This document shows positions 47,501-56,713 of a stretch of 64,000 nt of DNA, piece by piece. The position numbers and the translations under genes are program-made. How positions within the stretch are numbered: position 1 is the first letter of the stretch; every line of letters starts with the position of its first letter. This stretch comes from Closterium sp. Naga37s-1 (taxonomy: Eukaryota; Streptophyta; Zygnematophyceae; Desmidiales; Closteriaceae). The notes beneath the pieces were generated by a model that did not search any database, was not told the origin of the DNA, and saw nothing but the letters and a program-made list of their open reading frames with translations. The DNA lies in the NCBI GenBank assembly GCA_947471745.1, contig CANJKZ010000924.1, positions 248,001 to 312,000 of the forward strand. Direction: 5' to 3'.

Positions 47501-47950
47501 CTCAGCGTTCGTCACAGGGCTACACCTTCAGTCTTGGCGCTGGTTCTGTCTCGTGGAGGTCCACTCGTTCTTCTTCTGTGCTTGGTTCCAGCTGTGAGGC
47601 CGAGATCTACGCTGGGGCCATGGCTGCACAGGAGCTCCGTTGGCTGACCTACCTGCTGACCGACTTGGGGGAGCGGCCTCGTTCTCCTCCAGTTCTGTAC
47701 GTCGACAACAAGGCAATGCTTGCCTTGTGTCGCGAGCAGAGACTGGAGCACAGAACGAAGCACATCGCTCTGCGCTACTTCCTTGCGCGTGAGCTGCAGC
47801 AGCGTGGTCAGCTGCGCCTTGCTTTCGTGGCCTCTCGGGCCAACACTGCTGATGTCTTCACCAAGGCCCTTGCGGCTGGTGATCATCAGCGTTTCTGCAC
47901 TGCTCTTGGGCTTGTGCCCACTCTGCCTCACCTGCTGGTTGCTTGACTTG

Positions 47951-48955
47951 CTCTTGTTGTACATTGCTATATATCTTTATACCTGCATGTTTCCTCTTGC
48001 TAGGTTGTGATCTGTGTACTACCTTGCTCTTATAAATCTGGTTGCGTTGGAGCTGGTTGCGAAGTACCAAAGGGCTATTTCAACTCCTTACAGAACCTTG
48101 AAATTACTCTAGTTTGCTATTCGGGTTTAAAACTGGTTGCACTAAAACTGGCTGCACTAAAACTGGTTGGAGTTGACAAAATAAATCTGCCAGTGAATCT
48201 TGAAATCTAGTGCACCATCACTTTCACACTGGAGACCAGCTTCCACCCTGCTGAGATGTTCTTCTGAAACATGCTTCTGAAACAGTTGCGGAAGAAAATA
48301 CAATTGCTCAACAATGTATAAATTAGCAAGGTCCTACACTTGGGCTCGGAACGCCATAGCGAACGACTCAATAACGAATCGTTTTTGCAACTTGGCATTC
48401 CCTTTTGCCAGTCAGCAGCCAGTGCAATGATCTGACTTTCATTCGCATTTTCCATCTCTAGTATCACCGACTCAACTCTCGTATAATCACCTTCCGTACA
48501 CTCACTTTATAGTAGTCTTTCTAAGTCCTCCCGCCCCGGCGTGACGGCCGACTCCCCCCGCGTTTGCAGATCGGGTAGTATTCCGCTCCCCCGCTCTTAC
48601 CAGATTGTTTTTACTGTAGCAGCGTAGCTCGTCGCCGAGTCGCGCCGGGATTAGGTAGCTTGACAGAGACCGTGCACGCATGGGGGCTGGAACCGCGAAC
48701 GAGGCGTAGATTGTTGCGACGCGTGTGCGGATACGCGCGTGCGTGGCGGGTAGTTTTACCGCACACGCCACCAGCGCTCTCGTTCCGTGCTTCGCGCGCG
48801 GCGCGGGTGTGAGGCCGAGCACGGCGTAGCGCCGCACCACGTGGCACACGGACAAGGGAAGCCGCCGCTGCCGCTACAGCTCGCTGCTGCCTCTATTACG
48901 CTAAGGCGATTCGATTCGATCATATTAAATTGGACTTGATTTGATTCGATCCGCC
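47951..48955. other. Copia D 3' side to VPS29, intergenic
   Basis: Holds a short array of AAACTGGTTGCACTA-like units (about 48128-48172) and, near the end, ATTCGATTCGAT repeats just before the VPS29 start. No gene or LTR copy recognised. Confidence 0.5.
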
Positions 48956-50932
48956 ATGGTGCTCGTGCTCGCGCTCGGCGACCTGCACGTGCCGCATCGA
49001 GCGGCGGATCTTCCGGCCAAGTTCAAGAGCATGCTGCTTCCGGGAAAGATCCACCACGTGCTCAGCCCGGGGAACCTCTGCATCAAGGTGCGCGCGAACA
49101 GCGCGAACAAAATGGCGACGCGCGGAAGAAGTCAGAGGGATGAAAGAGCGTTGCGCGAGAACAAAATGGCTGTCACGAACTAGTAGTTAACTAGAAGTCG
49201 GAGTGACCTGTGCGTGTCCGTCTACATCGTCTGAGCGACTGCGTCTTTCGCACCGCCTCACGTGCGACTGTTTTGCTTCGTGTTGCTTTGCCAAGTAGAT
49301 GGCACAGCAACACATTCCTCTCCCTTCTCATCCCTCCCCAACCCCCCCCAATCCCTCCCCATCGATCGTTCTTCCCTGGTTGGAAATGCAGTATCAATCT
49401 TCATCCCTGGTTTCCCTTCAGGTCCTATCGGCTCTAAATGCTCACCCAAATACCTACTACTTCCTCGGCCCCGCGACTCTTCTCCCACGCCTCGCCCCCT
49501 GACAGCAGCACGTGAACAAGTCCCCAATCCACCCAACTGCCTATCACCCCCTCCTCGTCCGATCCGAACCACCCCCAACCCCTCTCGCTCCTCTCCCCCT
49601 CCTGCCCCGCCGTTCCTGTCACAGCGGGAGGTGCACGAGCATTTCCCGTCCATCTTCCCTACCCGCCCAGCCAGCACAGCCGGCCCGCCGCCCTAGTAGC
49701 TCCAGAATTAACACCTCCCCCTCCCTTCCCCTCACCCCTTCATCCCCTCTTATCCCCTCTCCTCCACACCAGGAGGTGGCAACTTGGGAACAATCTCCTC
49801 TCCTCCCTCTCCTTTGCCAAGTTCCCCATTGCCTCTCCCTCCCCATTCCTCCCCATCCCTCCCCATCCATCGTTCCTCCCTGGAAGGAAGTGCACGAACA
49901 ATCTGCATCCCAAGTTTCATTCCCATCAACTCTTGATGCTCCCACCCACCTACCTACTACTCCCTCGCCGCCACACCAGTAGGTGCAGGAGCATCTGCCG
50001 TCCATCCGCCCCATCCGCCCCATCCGCCACAGCCGGGAGCAGTAGCTGCAATATGAATCCCGCACTTCCCCCTTCCCCCCTCCCCCCCTCTCCACCTCCC
50101 CCTCGCCCCCACACGCCATGAGGTGCAGGAGTACTTGCTGGGCATCTGCCCTTGCCAGCCCAGCACAAGCCGCCGCAGAATCATCCCAACATCCCCCGCT
50201 CTCCCCTCGCCCTTATGCCCTCACACAGGAGGTGCAGGAGTACCTGCGGGGCATCTGCCCTCGCCGTGCATGTGACGCGACAAGGGGCGAGAACGACGAC
50301 GACACGCAAAGTCGACCCTTCATCCCCCCCCCCCCCCTTCCTCCTTCTCTCCGTGCCTCCCATCAGGAGGTGCAGGAGTACCTGCGGGGCATCTGCCCGG
50401 ACGTGCATGTGACGCGCGGCGAGTACGACGACGATGCACAGTTCCCCGACACCAAGGTCGTCGTCGTCGGGGGGTTCCGCATCGGCCTCTGCCACGGCCA
50501 CCAGGTGCGTGGCTAGGGCATGCATGGCGCATGGGGCATGGCGCATGGGGCATGGCGCATGGGGCATGGCGCATGGTCCATGCTGCCACTGCTTTCCTGG
50601 TAAGATGCATCGGGCTCTGCCACGGCCACGAGGTGCGAGGATTGCCAGTGCTGCCAGGTGCACCCAGGTGGTGCAGACTGGCTCCATGCTACGGCTTCTT
50701 TTGAGACGTCTCAAAAGTTGCTACGGCTTCCGAGCGTGGACAGACGTGTACAAGTCAAGAGGCGCCAGGCTTCCGCATCGGCCTCTGCCACGGCCACCAG
50801 GTGGGGGGATGCTGCATGGTACATGGCGCATGGCACATGACACATGGCACATGGCGCATGACGTGATCCATGACATGGCCCATGCTATGGCTAGTTGTGT
50901 GTTTGTGGGCGTGCGTGCGTGTGTCTGTGAGG

Positions 50933-50977
<45 letters not shown>

Positions 50978-51852
50978 TGGTGGGGGTTTGTGGGGGTGGG
51001 GTGGGGACGTGTGCGCGCGCGCGTGTGCTGCTGCCGCACGGTATGCCCAGATACCTACCGTGACCTCTGTGTGTGGGCCTTGAAGCAGGGTTACAGCTAG
51101 CTAAGTCTTCTCAAGCCTAGTCGTCGTCGTCGTTGTTTTCCTGGTAGTCGTGCAGGAGGTCAGAGAAACAGTACCCTCTCCATCCCCTCCTCCTTGCCTC
51201 TGTGCCGTGTTCCCCTTCTCCACAAATCGCCGCCCGCCTGGTTGACCCATCCCGTCTCGCTCTCTTTCTCACGTCTCCCCCTCAGGTGATCCCATGGGGC
51301 GACGTTGAGTCCCTGGCCATGCTCCAGAGGCAGATGGGGGTGGAAATTCTCATCACGGGTCACACGCACCGCTTCAAGGCCTATCGCCATCAGGGCCGCC
51401 TGCTTACTTCTGGGTCGACTCAAATGTCTCCTCCCCATCTGCCCTGCCCCCAGGTGATCCCATGGGGCGACGTTGAATCCCTGGCCATGCTGCAGCGGCA
51501 GATGGGAGTGGACATTCTAATCACGGGGCACACGCACCGCTTCAAGGCTTACCGCCACCAGGGCCGCCTGCTTATCAACCCTGGCAGTGCCACCGGCGCT
51601 TACACCCCCTCTACCGCTGCTGCCGCCGCCGCCGCCGCTACCGCTGCTGCTGCTGCAACCGCTGCTGGGGAGACTGACGCTGCTGCTGCTGGCGACGCTG
51701 CTGCGGCTGCGGCTGCAGCGGCGCTGCACCCGAGCTTTGTTCTAATGGACGTGGATGGGGCGCGCGTGGTGGTGTATATATACGAGCTGGTGGGCGGCGA
51801 TGTGAAGGTGGATAAGATCGAGTTCAAGAAGCCCGTTGCTGGCGCGCAGTGA
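48956..51852 (+). CDS. VPS29: VPS29, retromer complex subunit
   Basis: Exons 48956-49087, 50367-50504, 51454-51852; 222 residues. The sequence begins [20 protein letters not shown], as in plant VPS29, and keeps [64 protein letters not shown] and the C-terminal [10 protein letters not shown]...VYIYEL...[11 protein letters not shown]29 has a metallophosphoesterase fold used as a scaffold to bind VPS35 in the endosomal retromer that recycles sorting receptors. An Ala/Thr-rich insert of about 40 residues lies between GSATGAY and HPSF, where other VPS29 proteins have a short loop. An alternative acceptor at 51285 is in frame and would repeat 56 residues. Exon 2 is preceded by several decayed copies of itself. 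The gene converges on the ZnF-UBP gene. Confidence 0.96.
49626..50366 (+). repeat. Ladder of decayed copies of the VPS29 exon 2 start
   Basis: Copies of the exon 2 start (GAGGTGCAGGAGTACCTGCG) begin at about 49628, 49879, 49980, 50120 and 50229, before the true exon at 50367. Resemblance rises toward the true exon: the 50229 copy has ACACAG/GAG and about 45 matching bases, the 50120 copy about 30, and the earliest only GGAGGTGCACGAGCAT. Each is preceded by a pyrimidine-rich stretch. Confidence 0.85.
50605..50805 (+). repeat. Two extra copies of the VPS29 exon 2 end
   Basis: CTCTGCCACGGCCACCAGGT (exon end and donor, true copy ending 50504) recurs at about 50615-50640 and 50784-50803. The last copy reads TTCCGCATCGGCCTCTGCCA without change. 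The 20-bp perfect palindrome at 50698-50717 lies between the two extra copies. Confidence 0.88.
50698..50717. repeat. Junction palindrome, perfect 20 bp (core ACGT)
   Basis: CTTTTGAGACGTCTCAAAAG. It is flanked by an exact 12-bp direct repeat, TGCTACGGCTTC (50687-50698 and 50719-50730), which resembles a target-site duplication or a template-switch scar. Confidence 0.93.
50935..50978. repeat. (GT)n microsatellite, VPS29 intron 2
   Basis: About 20 GT dinucleotides. Confidence 0.95.
51286..51424 (+). repeat. In-frame extra copy of the VPS29 exon 3 start
   Basis: From 51286 the ~120 bases coding [10 protein letters not shown] through HQGRLL repeat the start of exon 3 (51454), with about ten differences and a good acceptor. 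The offset is 168 bp, a multiple of 3, and the frame stays open between the copies. The joint carries GGGTCGACTCAAA (51412-51424), half of the junction palindrome. If used, it would give a protein with two copies of the GHTHRFKAY segment. Confidence 0.9.
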
Positions 51853-52270
51853 AGGGGGGGTGGAGGGGGGGGGGTAGGGAGGGGTGGGGAGTGGTGGGCA
51901 GTGGCTGGGAGCGGAGGTGGGCACTTATTATTGAGTGCCGCATGTAGTGAAGGTGGATAAGATCGAGTTCAAGAAGCCCGTTGCTGGCGCGCAGTGAGGC
52001 GAAGGGGGGAGGAGAGGGGGAAAGGCAGGAAGGGAGGAGGGAGGAGGGACGTGCACACCTCTGATCAAGTACCTCATGATGTGAAGGTTGATAGGATTGA
52101 GTTGAGTTGGAGAAACCCGTTGCTGAGGCAGTGACGCGAGGGGGGGGGCGCGGGGGAGGGGAAGTGCAGAAACGTATTAGTATTGAGGCGACTGATTGTG
52201 CCTTTTAGACGTCTCAAAAGGATCCGAGGGTGGGTAGGATAGGATCGAGTTCAGGAAGTTTGTTGCTGGA
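51802..52270 (+). repeat. Four-copy array of the VPS29 gene end
   Basis: The last ~45 coding bases with stop (GTGAAGGTGGATAAGATCGA...GCGCAGTGA) recur at about 51949 (identical over ~50 bp), 52081 and 52229, each more diverged. The palindrome at 52201-52221 precedes the last copy. Confidence 0.9.
52201..52221. repeat. Junction palindrome, near-perfect (core ACGT)
   Basis: CCTTTTAGAC then GTCTCAAAAGG: the arms match over 10 bp except for one missing G in the left arm. Confidence 0.9.
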
Positions 52271-53150
52271 GCCACAGGCGCGGAGTGTGTTGAGGGTGAG
52301 AGGTTGGGTACCGTATGGTGAGGAGTGGGAGACAGGAAGGGGGAGAGAGGAACAGGGCGGGAGGGGGTGTGATGAATATGTTGTTGCGGAAAGAGCCAAG
52401 GTGGTGGTGGTGTGGTGAGACAGACAGGGGGACAGGGCAGGGGAGTGGAATGGGTGGACAGGGCGAGACGGACAGGGCGAGACGGACATGGCGAGACGGA
52501 CAGGGCGAGACGGACAGGGCGAGACGGACAGGGCAGGGGAGCGGAATGGGCGGTAGTTGATGCCAAGGTGGTGGTGGTGTGGTTGCTGGTGTGTAGGCTA
52601 GGTACCGTATGTAGGGTATGTCCACCGATCTATCCGTCCGTCCATCCGTCCGTCCGTCTATTCAAGTGTACCGAACAAGCGTGCACTAACAGCAGCTGTG
52701 ATACCAGTAGGCTTACATACCGTAATAACAGCAGCGACATCGCTACATACCGGTACAAGTGTGTATGCTGCACATTACCCAACTGTGTAGTAACATTACC
52801 CTGAAGTGTGCAAGCAACAACCTATTTCTGTTGTGCTGTGATTGGTCTGTCTGACTAACACAGCTTCCTTTTTTTGGGCGCAACGCAAAGTTTGTTCACA
52901 GCACCAGGCTGAGCGAGCAACAATGCCTGAACCTGAAGTCTGAGGAGCAGGCAGGTGCCATGCCATGCCATCTTCGCAGGTAGAAACATGCAGCTAAATA
53001 GGTAACATACATTTACTGTACAATGTTGAGGAATGAATACACTTGTAGGAGCTCTGCTTATACCTAAGGGTACCGTACCAGGCACAGACTGGCTACGAGG
53101 GCGATATGTGTTGCGAGCATGTGCCCGTGCCAGCACGAGTGTCAACATTG
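52271..53150. other. Convergent intergenic stretch between VPS29 and the ZnF-UBP gene
   Basis: Contains GGGCGAGACGGACA decamer-like repeats (52456-52530) and GTCCATCCGTCC repeats. No gene recognised. Confidence 0.5.
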
Positions 53151-55290
53151 TCACGAGGGTGGTTTTGCAGGCGGTTGGCCAAACTTGGCTAGGTGCAGGG
53201 CGGTGAAGAGCGGTTCTAGAGCAGGGATGCGGATGGCATCGAGGTATGAGTCACAGTGGAAGCACCACACGGAGAGATCCCTGTGGTGGTGGACGCGCAG
53301 GTCATGCCATGCCATGCCATGCCATGCCATGCCGTGCCAAGCCATTTCAGAAGCGGTGTGGCATGAGAAGCAGAAGCAGGCTTAGCTGATCCACAATGCC
53401 GCTCCACACACCACAGAGCCCAACAGAAACTTCACTGAGCGCTGTAAGGAAAAGCCCGAGCAGATTTAGAGGCCCAACATAGCCCATACGAGCCACAGGA
53501 TAGGCCAATAAGAGGTCAAGCGGAGGGGCAGGGGAGGGGCAGGGGAGGGGCAGGGGAGGGGCAGGGGAGGGGCAGGGGAGGGGCAGGGGAGGGGCAGGGG
53601 AGGGGCAGGGGAGGGGCAGGGGAGGGGCAGAGAAGCCTCGTGAGAGGCACAGAGGAGAGGAGGCACGCACCTGAAGCCAGCAGCCAGTGGGTGGGCTGTT
53701 TCAGTGACGTGCTGCAGCATGTGGCCGCCCACGTACCGCCCACACGCCACCACTCCACACGTCAGACACACCCAGTTCTCTGTGCCGTCCTTGCAACTGG
53801 TGGGAGGGGTGGAGAGGTGCGAGGAGGTGCGATGGAGAGGCGATGGGAGGTGCGATGAGGTGCGACACGTGAGACACACCCAGTTCTCCGTGCCGTCCTT
53901 GCAACTGGCAGGAAGGTGCGAGCAGGTGCGATGGAGGGGCGATGGGAGGAGAGGCACGGGTGAGAGAGGGAGGTGAGGTGAGAGGAAGGGGTGAGAGGCG
54001 GGTGCATGCATGGAAAGCACCATGCAGGCGCATCGTGCCGTGGATGCCTAGGTTTCAGGCGCCTCAAATCATTGAAGCGCCTGGAATCACAGAAGCGCCT
54101 CAATAAGAGCACCATGCAGAGGGATAATGCTAATGCCACTGGTGCTGCTGCAGGGAGAGGGAGGGGTGATGTCACATGGGCAAGGGCAAGAGAAGGGCGG
54201 GTGCAAAGAGAGAGAAGGTGGGAGAGAGGGGACCAATACAAACTAAACTCATTCCTCTCCTCTCCGCCCCCCGCTCCACCCCACCTCCCGCTCCGGTTAC
54301 TTCTCCCCTTCCCGCTCTTCCCCCAAATCCCCACCCGCCTTCTCACACCCCATACCCTTCGTCCTCCCCCTCTCTTTCCCCCCCCCCCCTCCCTTCTCCC
54401 CCCCCTTTCCCCCCTCCCCCCTACCTGTGGCAGAGTGAGTCGAAGGGCGGAACGGAGTGCGGGGGCAGCAGCTTTGCGTCAGGGGAGAGCACGTGCGGGC
54501 AGTACGTGAGCGCGCTCACCCACACGCCGTTGTCGCCGATGCCCGCTGCTGCCGCCTCTGCTGCCGCTTCCGCTGCTTCTGATGCTGATGGTGCGCCCAT
54601 CACTAGCAGATCGCCCTGCCGGTGGGGAGAGCCGGGTGTGGAAAGGAGAGGAGGGGACGGGGACGGGGAGGGAAAAGGAGGAGCGGTTGAAAAAGACCCA
54701 AGTAGATTGATTGATTAGCAGATCGCCCTGAGGGTGGGGAGAGGCGGGTGTGTGGAAAGGAAGCGGCACCACACCTGAGCCGCTAGAGGTGACCGCGCCC
54801 AAAAACTAAGGGTGACTTTTTAGTTGACCGACCGAGCTAGGTCACCTAGCGCCTCAGAGGTATAGGGCCGCTAGAGGTGACCGAGCCCAAGACTAAGGGT
54901 GTGCTTAAGAGATTCTCAAACACCACGAGCTGCGTGCGCGGTGGTGCTACCACTCCGTGACACCACGCCCGCGCCGCTACTAGTTGACAGAGCCGACTGA
55001 GCGTTGCACGCGCGCGCTCGAAGCGGGGGCACTGGACGGTGGGAGCGTATGCCAGCTGGCAGCACTCGGTGCAATCGCGGTGTCGGGTTTGTCGCAACTG
55101 CTAGCGTTACACGCACCTCGTTCACGCCTAAGCTTGTTCGCGAGTCGCCTTGTAAGAGGACAGCGCCAGACGCGGCGGGAGCGCTGCTGCCCGCCGCGCC
55201 GCCGCCTTCCGCGTCGCCACACGCCACTGGTTTCTTCCCCTCGCGATGACCTCCGGCATCAGCCGGGCCACCGGCATCAACGCCGTCCAT
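53151..55290 (-). CDS. Small ZnF-UBP (HDAC6-type) ubiquitin-binding protein
   Basis: Minus-strand exons 55117-55290, 54425-54615, 53671-53796, 53151-53280; 206 residues, phases and splice sites consistent. The N-terminal ~115 residues are Ala/Gly-rich without known domains. Then comes a complete zinc finger of the UBP class: VSALTYCPHV, LCHSCKDGTENWVCLTC, CGRYVGGHMLQHVTETAHPL and DLSVWCFHCDSYLDA. Cys and His spacing and the CGRY-GHMLQH and WC-HC motifs match the HDAC6 finger, which grips the free C-terminal Gly-Gly of ubiquitin. No deacetylase or ubiquitin-protease domain is seen in frame, so it looks like a stand-alone finger; missing upstream exons cannot be excluded. The first exon is the least certain. 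Exons 2 and 3 have decayed copies of their starts upstream. Confidence 0.78.
53303..53345. repeat. (GCCAT)n microsatellite
   Basis: ATGCC pentamers lie just upstream (minus sense) of the last ZnF-UBP exon. Confidence 0.9.
53524..53632. repeat. 11-bp minisatellite (GGGGCAGGGGA), ZnF-UBP intron 3
   Basis: About ten near-perfect units. Confidence 0.95.
53864..53925 (-). repeat. Decayed copy of the start of ZnF-UBP exon 3
   Basis: Plus-strand CACACCCAGTTCTC-GTGCCGTCCTTGCAACTGG occurs at the true exon (53767-53800) and again about 113 bp further right. The minus-strand acceptor and CKDGTENWVCLTC-coding bases are repeated, with similar intron sequence (GGTGCGA, GGAGGTGCGATGG) around both. Confidence 0.88.
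54015..54122. repeat. GGCGCC-core palindromes between direct repeats
   Basis: TTTCAGGCGCCTCAAA (54052-54067), TTGAAGCGCCTGGAA and CAGAAGCGCCTCAATAA stand in a row. They are flanked by AAGCACCATGCAG (about 54016) and AGAGCACCATGCAG (about 54107). The arms TTT-AG and CT-AAA resemble the junction palindrome with a different core. Confidence 0.6.
54604..54900. repeat. Copy of the ZnF-UBP exon 2 start, and a second direct repeat
   Basis: AGCAGATCGCCCTG-GGTGGGGAGAG-CGGGTGTG-GGAAAGGA occurs at the exon 2 acceptor (from 54606) and again from 54717. Further right, CCGCTAGAGGTGACCG-GCCCAA with CTAAGGGTG occurs at about 54779 and 54868. The 54870-55000 part lies in intron 1. Confidence 0.85.
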
Positions 55291-56713
55291 GGCGGAGAGG
55301 CGAGCGAGGCTCAGAGCACTCGAATCACGTGAAACTACCCGAACTTCTCTCGAGTAGCTCGAACTACCCGGAATTACTGGAAATCTTCGAAAATAATATT
55401 ACTCAGAATCACTCGAATCACTCAGATTGATGGGGACCCGGGGAGCGCGGAGGACGTGGGGGCTGGCCGCAGGAGAAAAGGAGGGTGAGGAATTCGTAGA
55501 GTTGCTGTGAGAGAACTCACTCACTTCTCCGATAAATTGGCAGCGCAATCTGCAAGGGTGTTGGTGAGGGAAGGCCAGAACAGAAAGCACATTGTACGCT
55601 TTATGGAGTCGTCCGACCGATGCGTTTCACTGACTGTCGCCGCATATGCTTATTTACATTGTGTACTGCCGTAAGTGAAAAGGTAGTTGGCTATCCTCTT
55701 TAGTAAAACTCCACATAAGTTGATACAAGAAAATCAACCCACATTAACTGCAGCAATGAAGTCCTTATCGATATATGTCATGATTCTCAAAAAAACAAAA
55801 TATACCGTAACTAGGTACTATTAACAAGGTAGAATTCATCCATTCCGACCGGAATCAAAATTGTCCCTAGCCAGGCGTAAGGTACATGATGTGCACCCAA
55901 ACCAGTGTCCTCTCCTCCCTCTGCTGCAGCAAGCAGCGAGATTACCGTCCGCCAAGGAGTGGAGGTGGGGAAGGAGTCCAACCGGACCGATGCTTAAGTG
56001 AATAGGTAGCCAGCTTGCAGCTGCTTCAAGTGGCTTGAGTTGAGACCAGGCGGTTCACTCAAACAGGTACTGAGGTGTCACCGCAGGAAATGGCGCGGCT
56101 GCTTCGGTGCTCCCCTGCTGTATCTTTATTGCTTTGATCCTTCAAGCATTTCGAGATGTCCCCCCACCACATAATCGCACCAGCTGCTCAATCCCCAACT
56201 GACAAACACAGAGGCCTATGGGATGGGAGGGAGCTTCTATGTACTATGTACAAGGCCGGCCCCTCCTTAGTAGCAAACAACATGTGAATCTCTTGCTCCA
56301 ATCTCAAACATCTCCCCTTTCCGTATACCGTTGCCCCTCCCTTCCACGCCCTGCGTACGCGTTTTTCCCGCTTCCCTGCTCCTCTGCTCACCCATGGCCC
56401 ATCCATCAGCCACCAATTATAATCATCCGCAGCTCAGAGAGATTTCATGCCGGCCACGGCCCATCCATCCTCTGCTCACCCATGCCCCATCCATCAGCCA
56501 CTGCAAGCGGCGCAACAACAAGAACACGCCCTGCGCGCCACCCATTATCATCAGCCTCAGCTCAGCGGGATTTTAGGCCAGCCAAACCAGACCAGACCAA
56601 CGGAGAACAGTGTCCGTACCATTCCTGGAGCAGCAACACCCACCTCCCTCCAAATCATCCCACCTCAAGCTCTCCACTTGCTCTCCTCGCCTCCACCTCC
56701 AAGCTCTTACCTA
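55291..56713. other. Intergenic stretch between the ZnF-UBP and PIF-like genes
   Basis: 55310-55440 is rich in ACTCGAA/ACTCAGA/CTCGAGTAGCTCG motifs and may belong to the ZnF-UBP promoter or 5' UTR. The rest is AT-richer up to about 56150, then C/T-rich. No gene recognised. Confidence 0.5.

Larger units (their letters stand above)
40655..47950 (+). mobile_element. Ty1/copia LTR retrotransposon D, best-preserved copy
   Basis: Parts in copia order: 5' LTR (40655-40798), Met-tRNA primer-binding site (TGGTATTAAGAGC from 40799), GC-rich leader with a 46-bp tandem array, gag (from about 41.8 kb, UBN2-like, with a very Gly-rich stretch near 42.6-42.8 kb), protease (LDSGASRCFF, about 43.3 kb), gag-pre-integrase and integrase core (HHRLGHPS, LHLDVWGP, about 43.7-44.4 kb), a Gly/Ala/Glu-rich linker (45-45.6 kb), reverse transcriptase (VKRPPGSPPAFKARYVARGF, YVDDLVFA, about 46.4-47.1 kb) and RNase H ending near 47.95 kb. 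The coding region is nearly whole, with about one break, so it is a fairly young copy. No 3' LTR matching the 5' one was found by eye, so the 3' end is probably incomplete. Confidence 0.9.
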
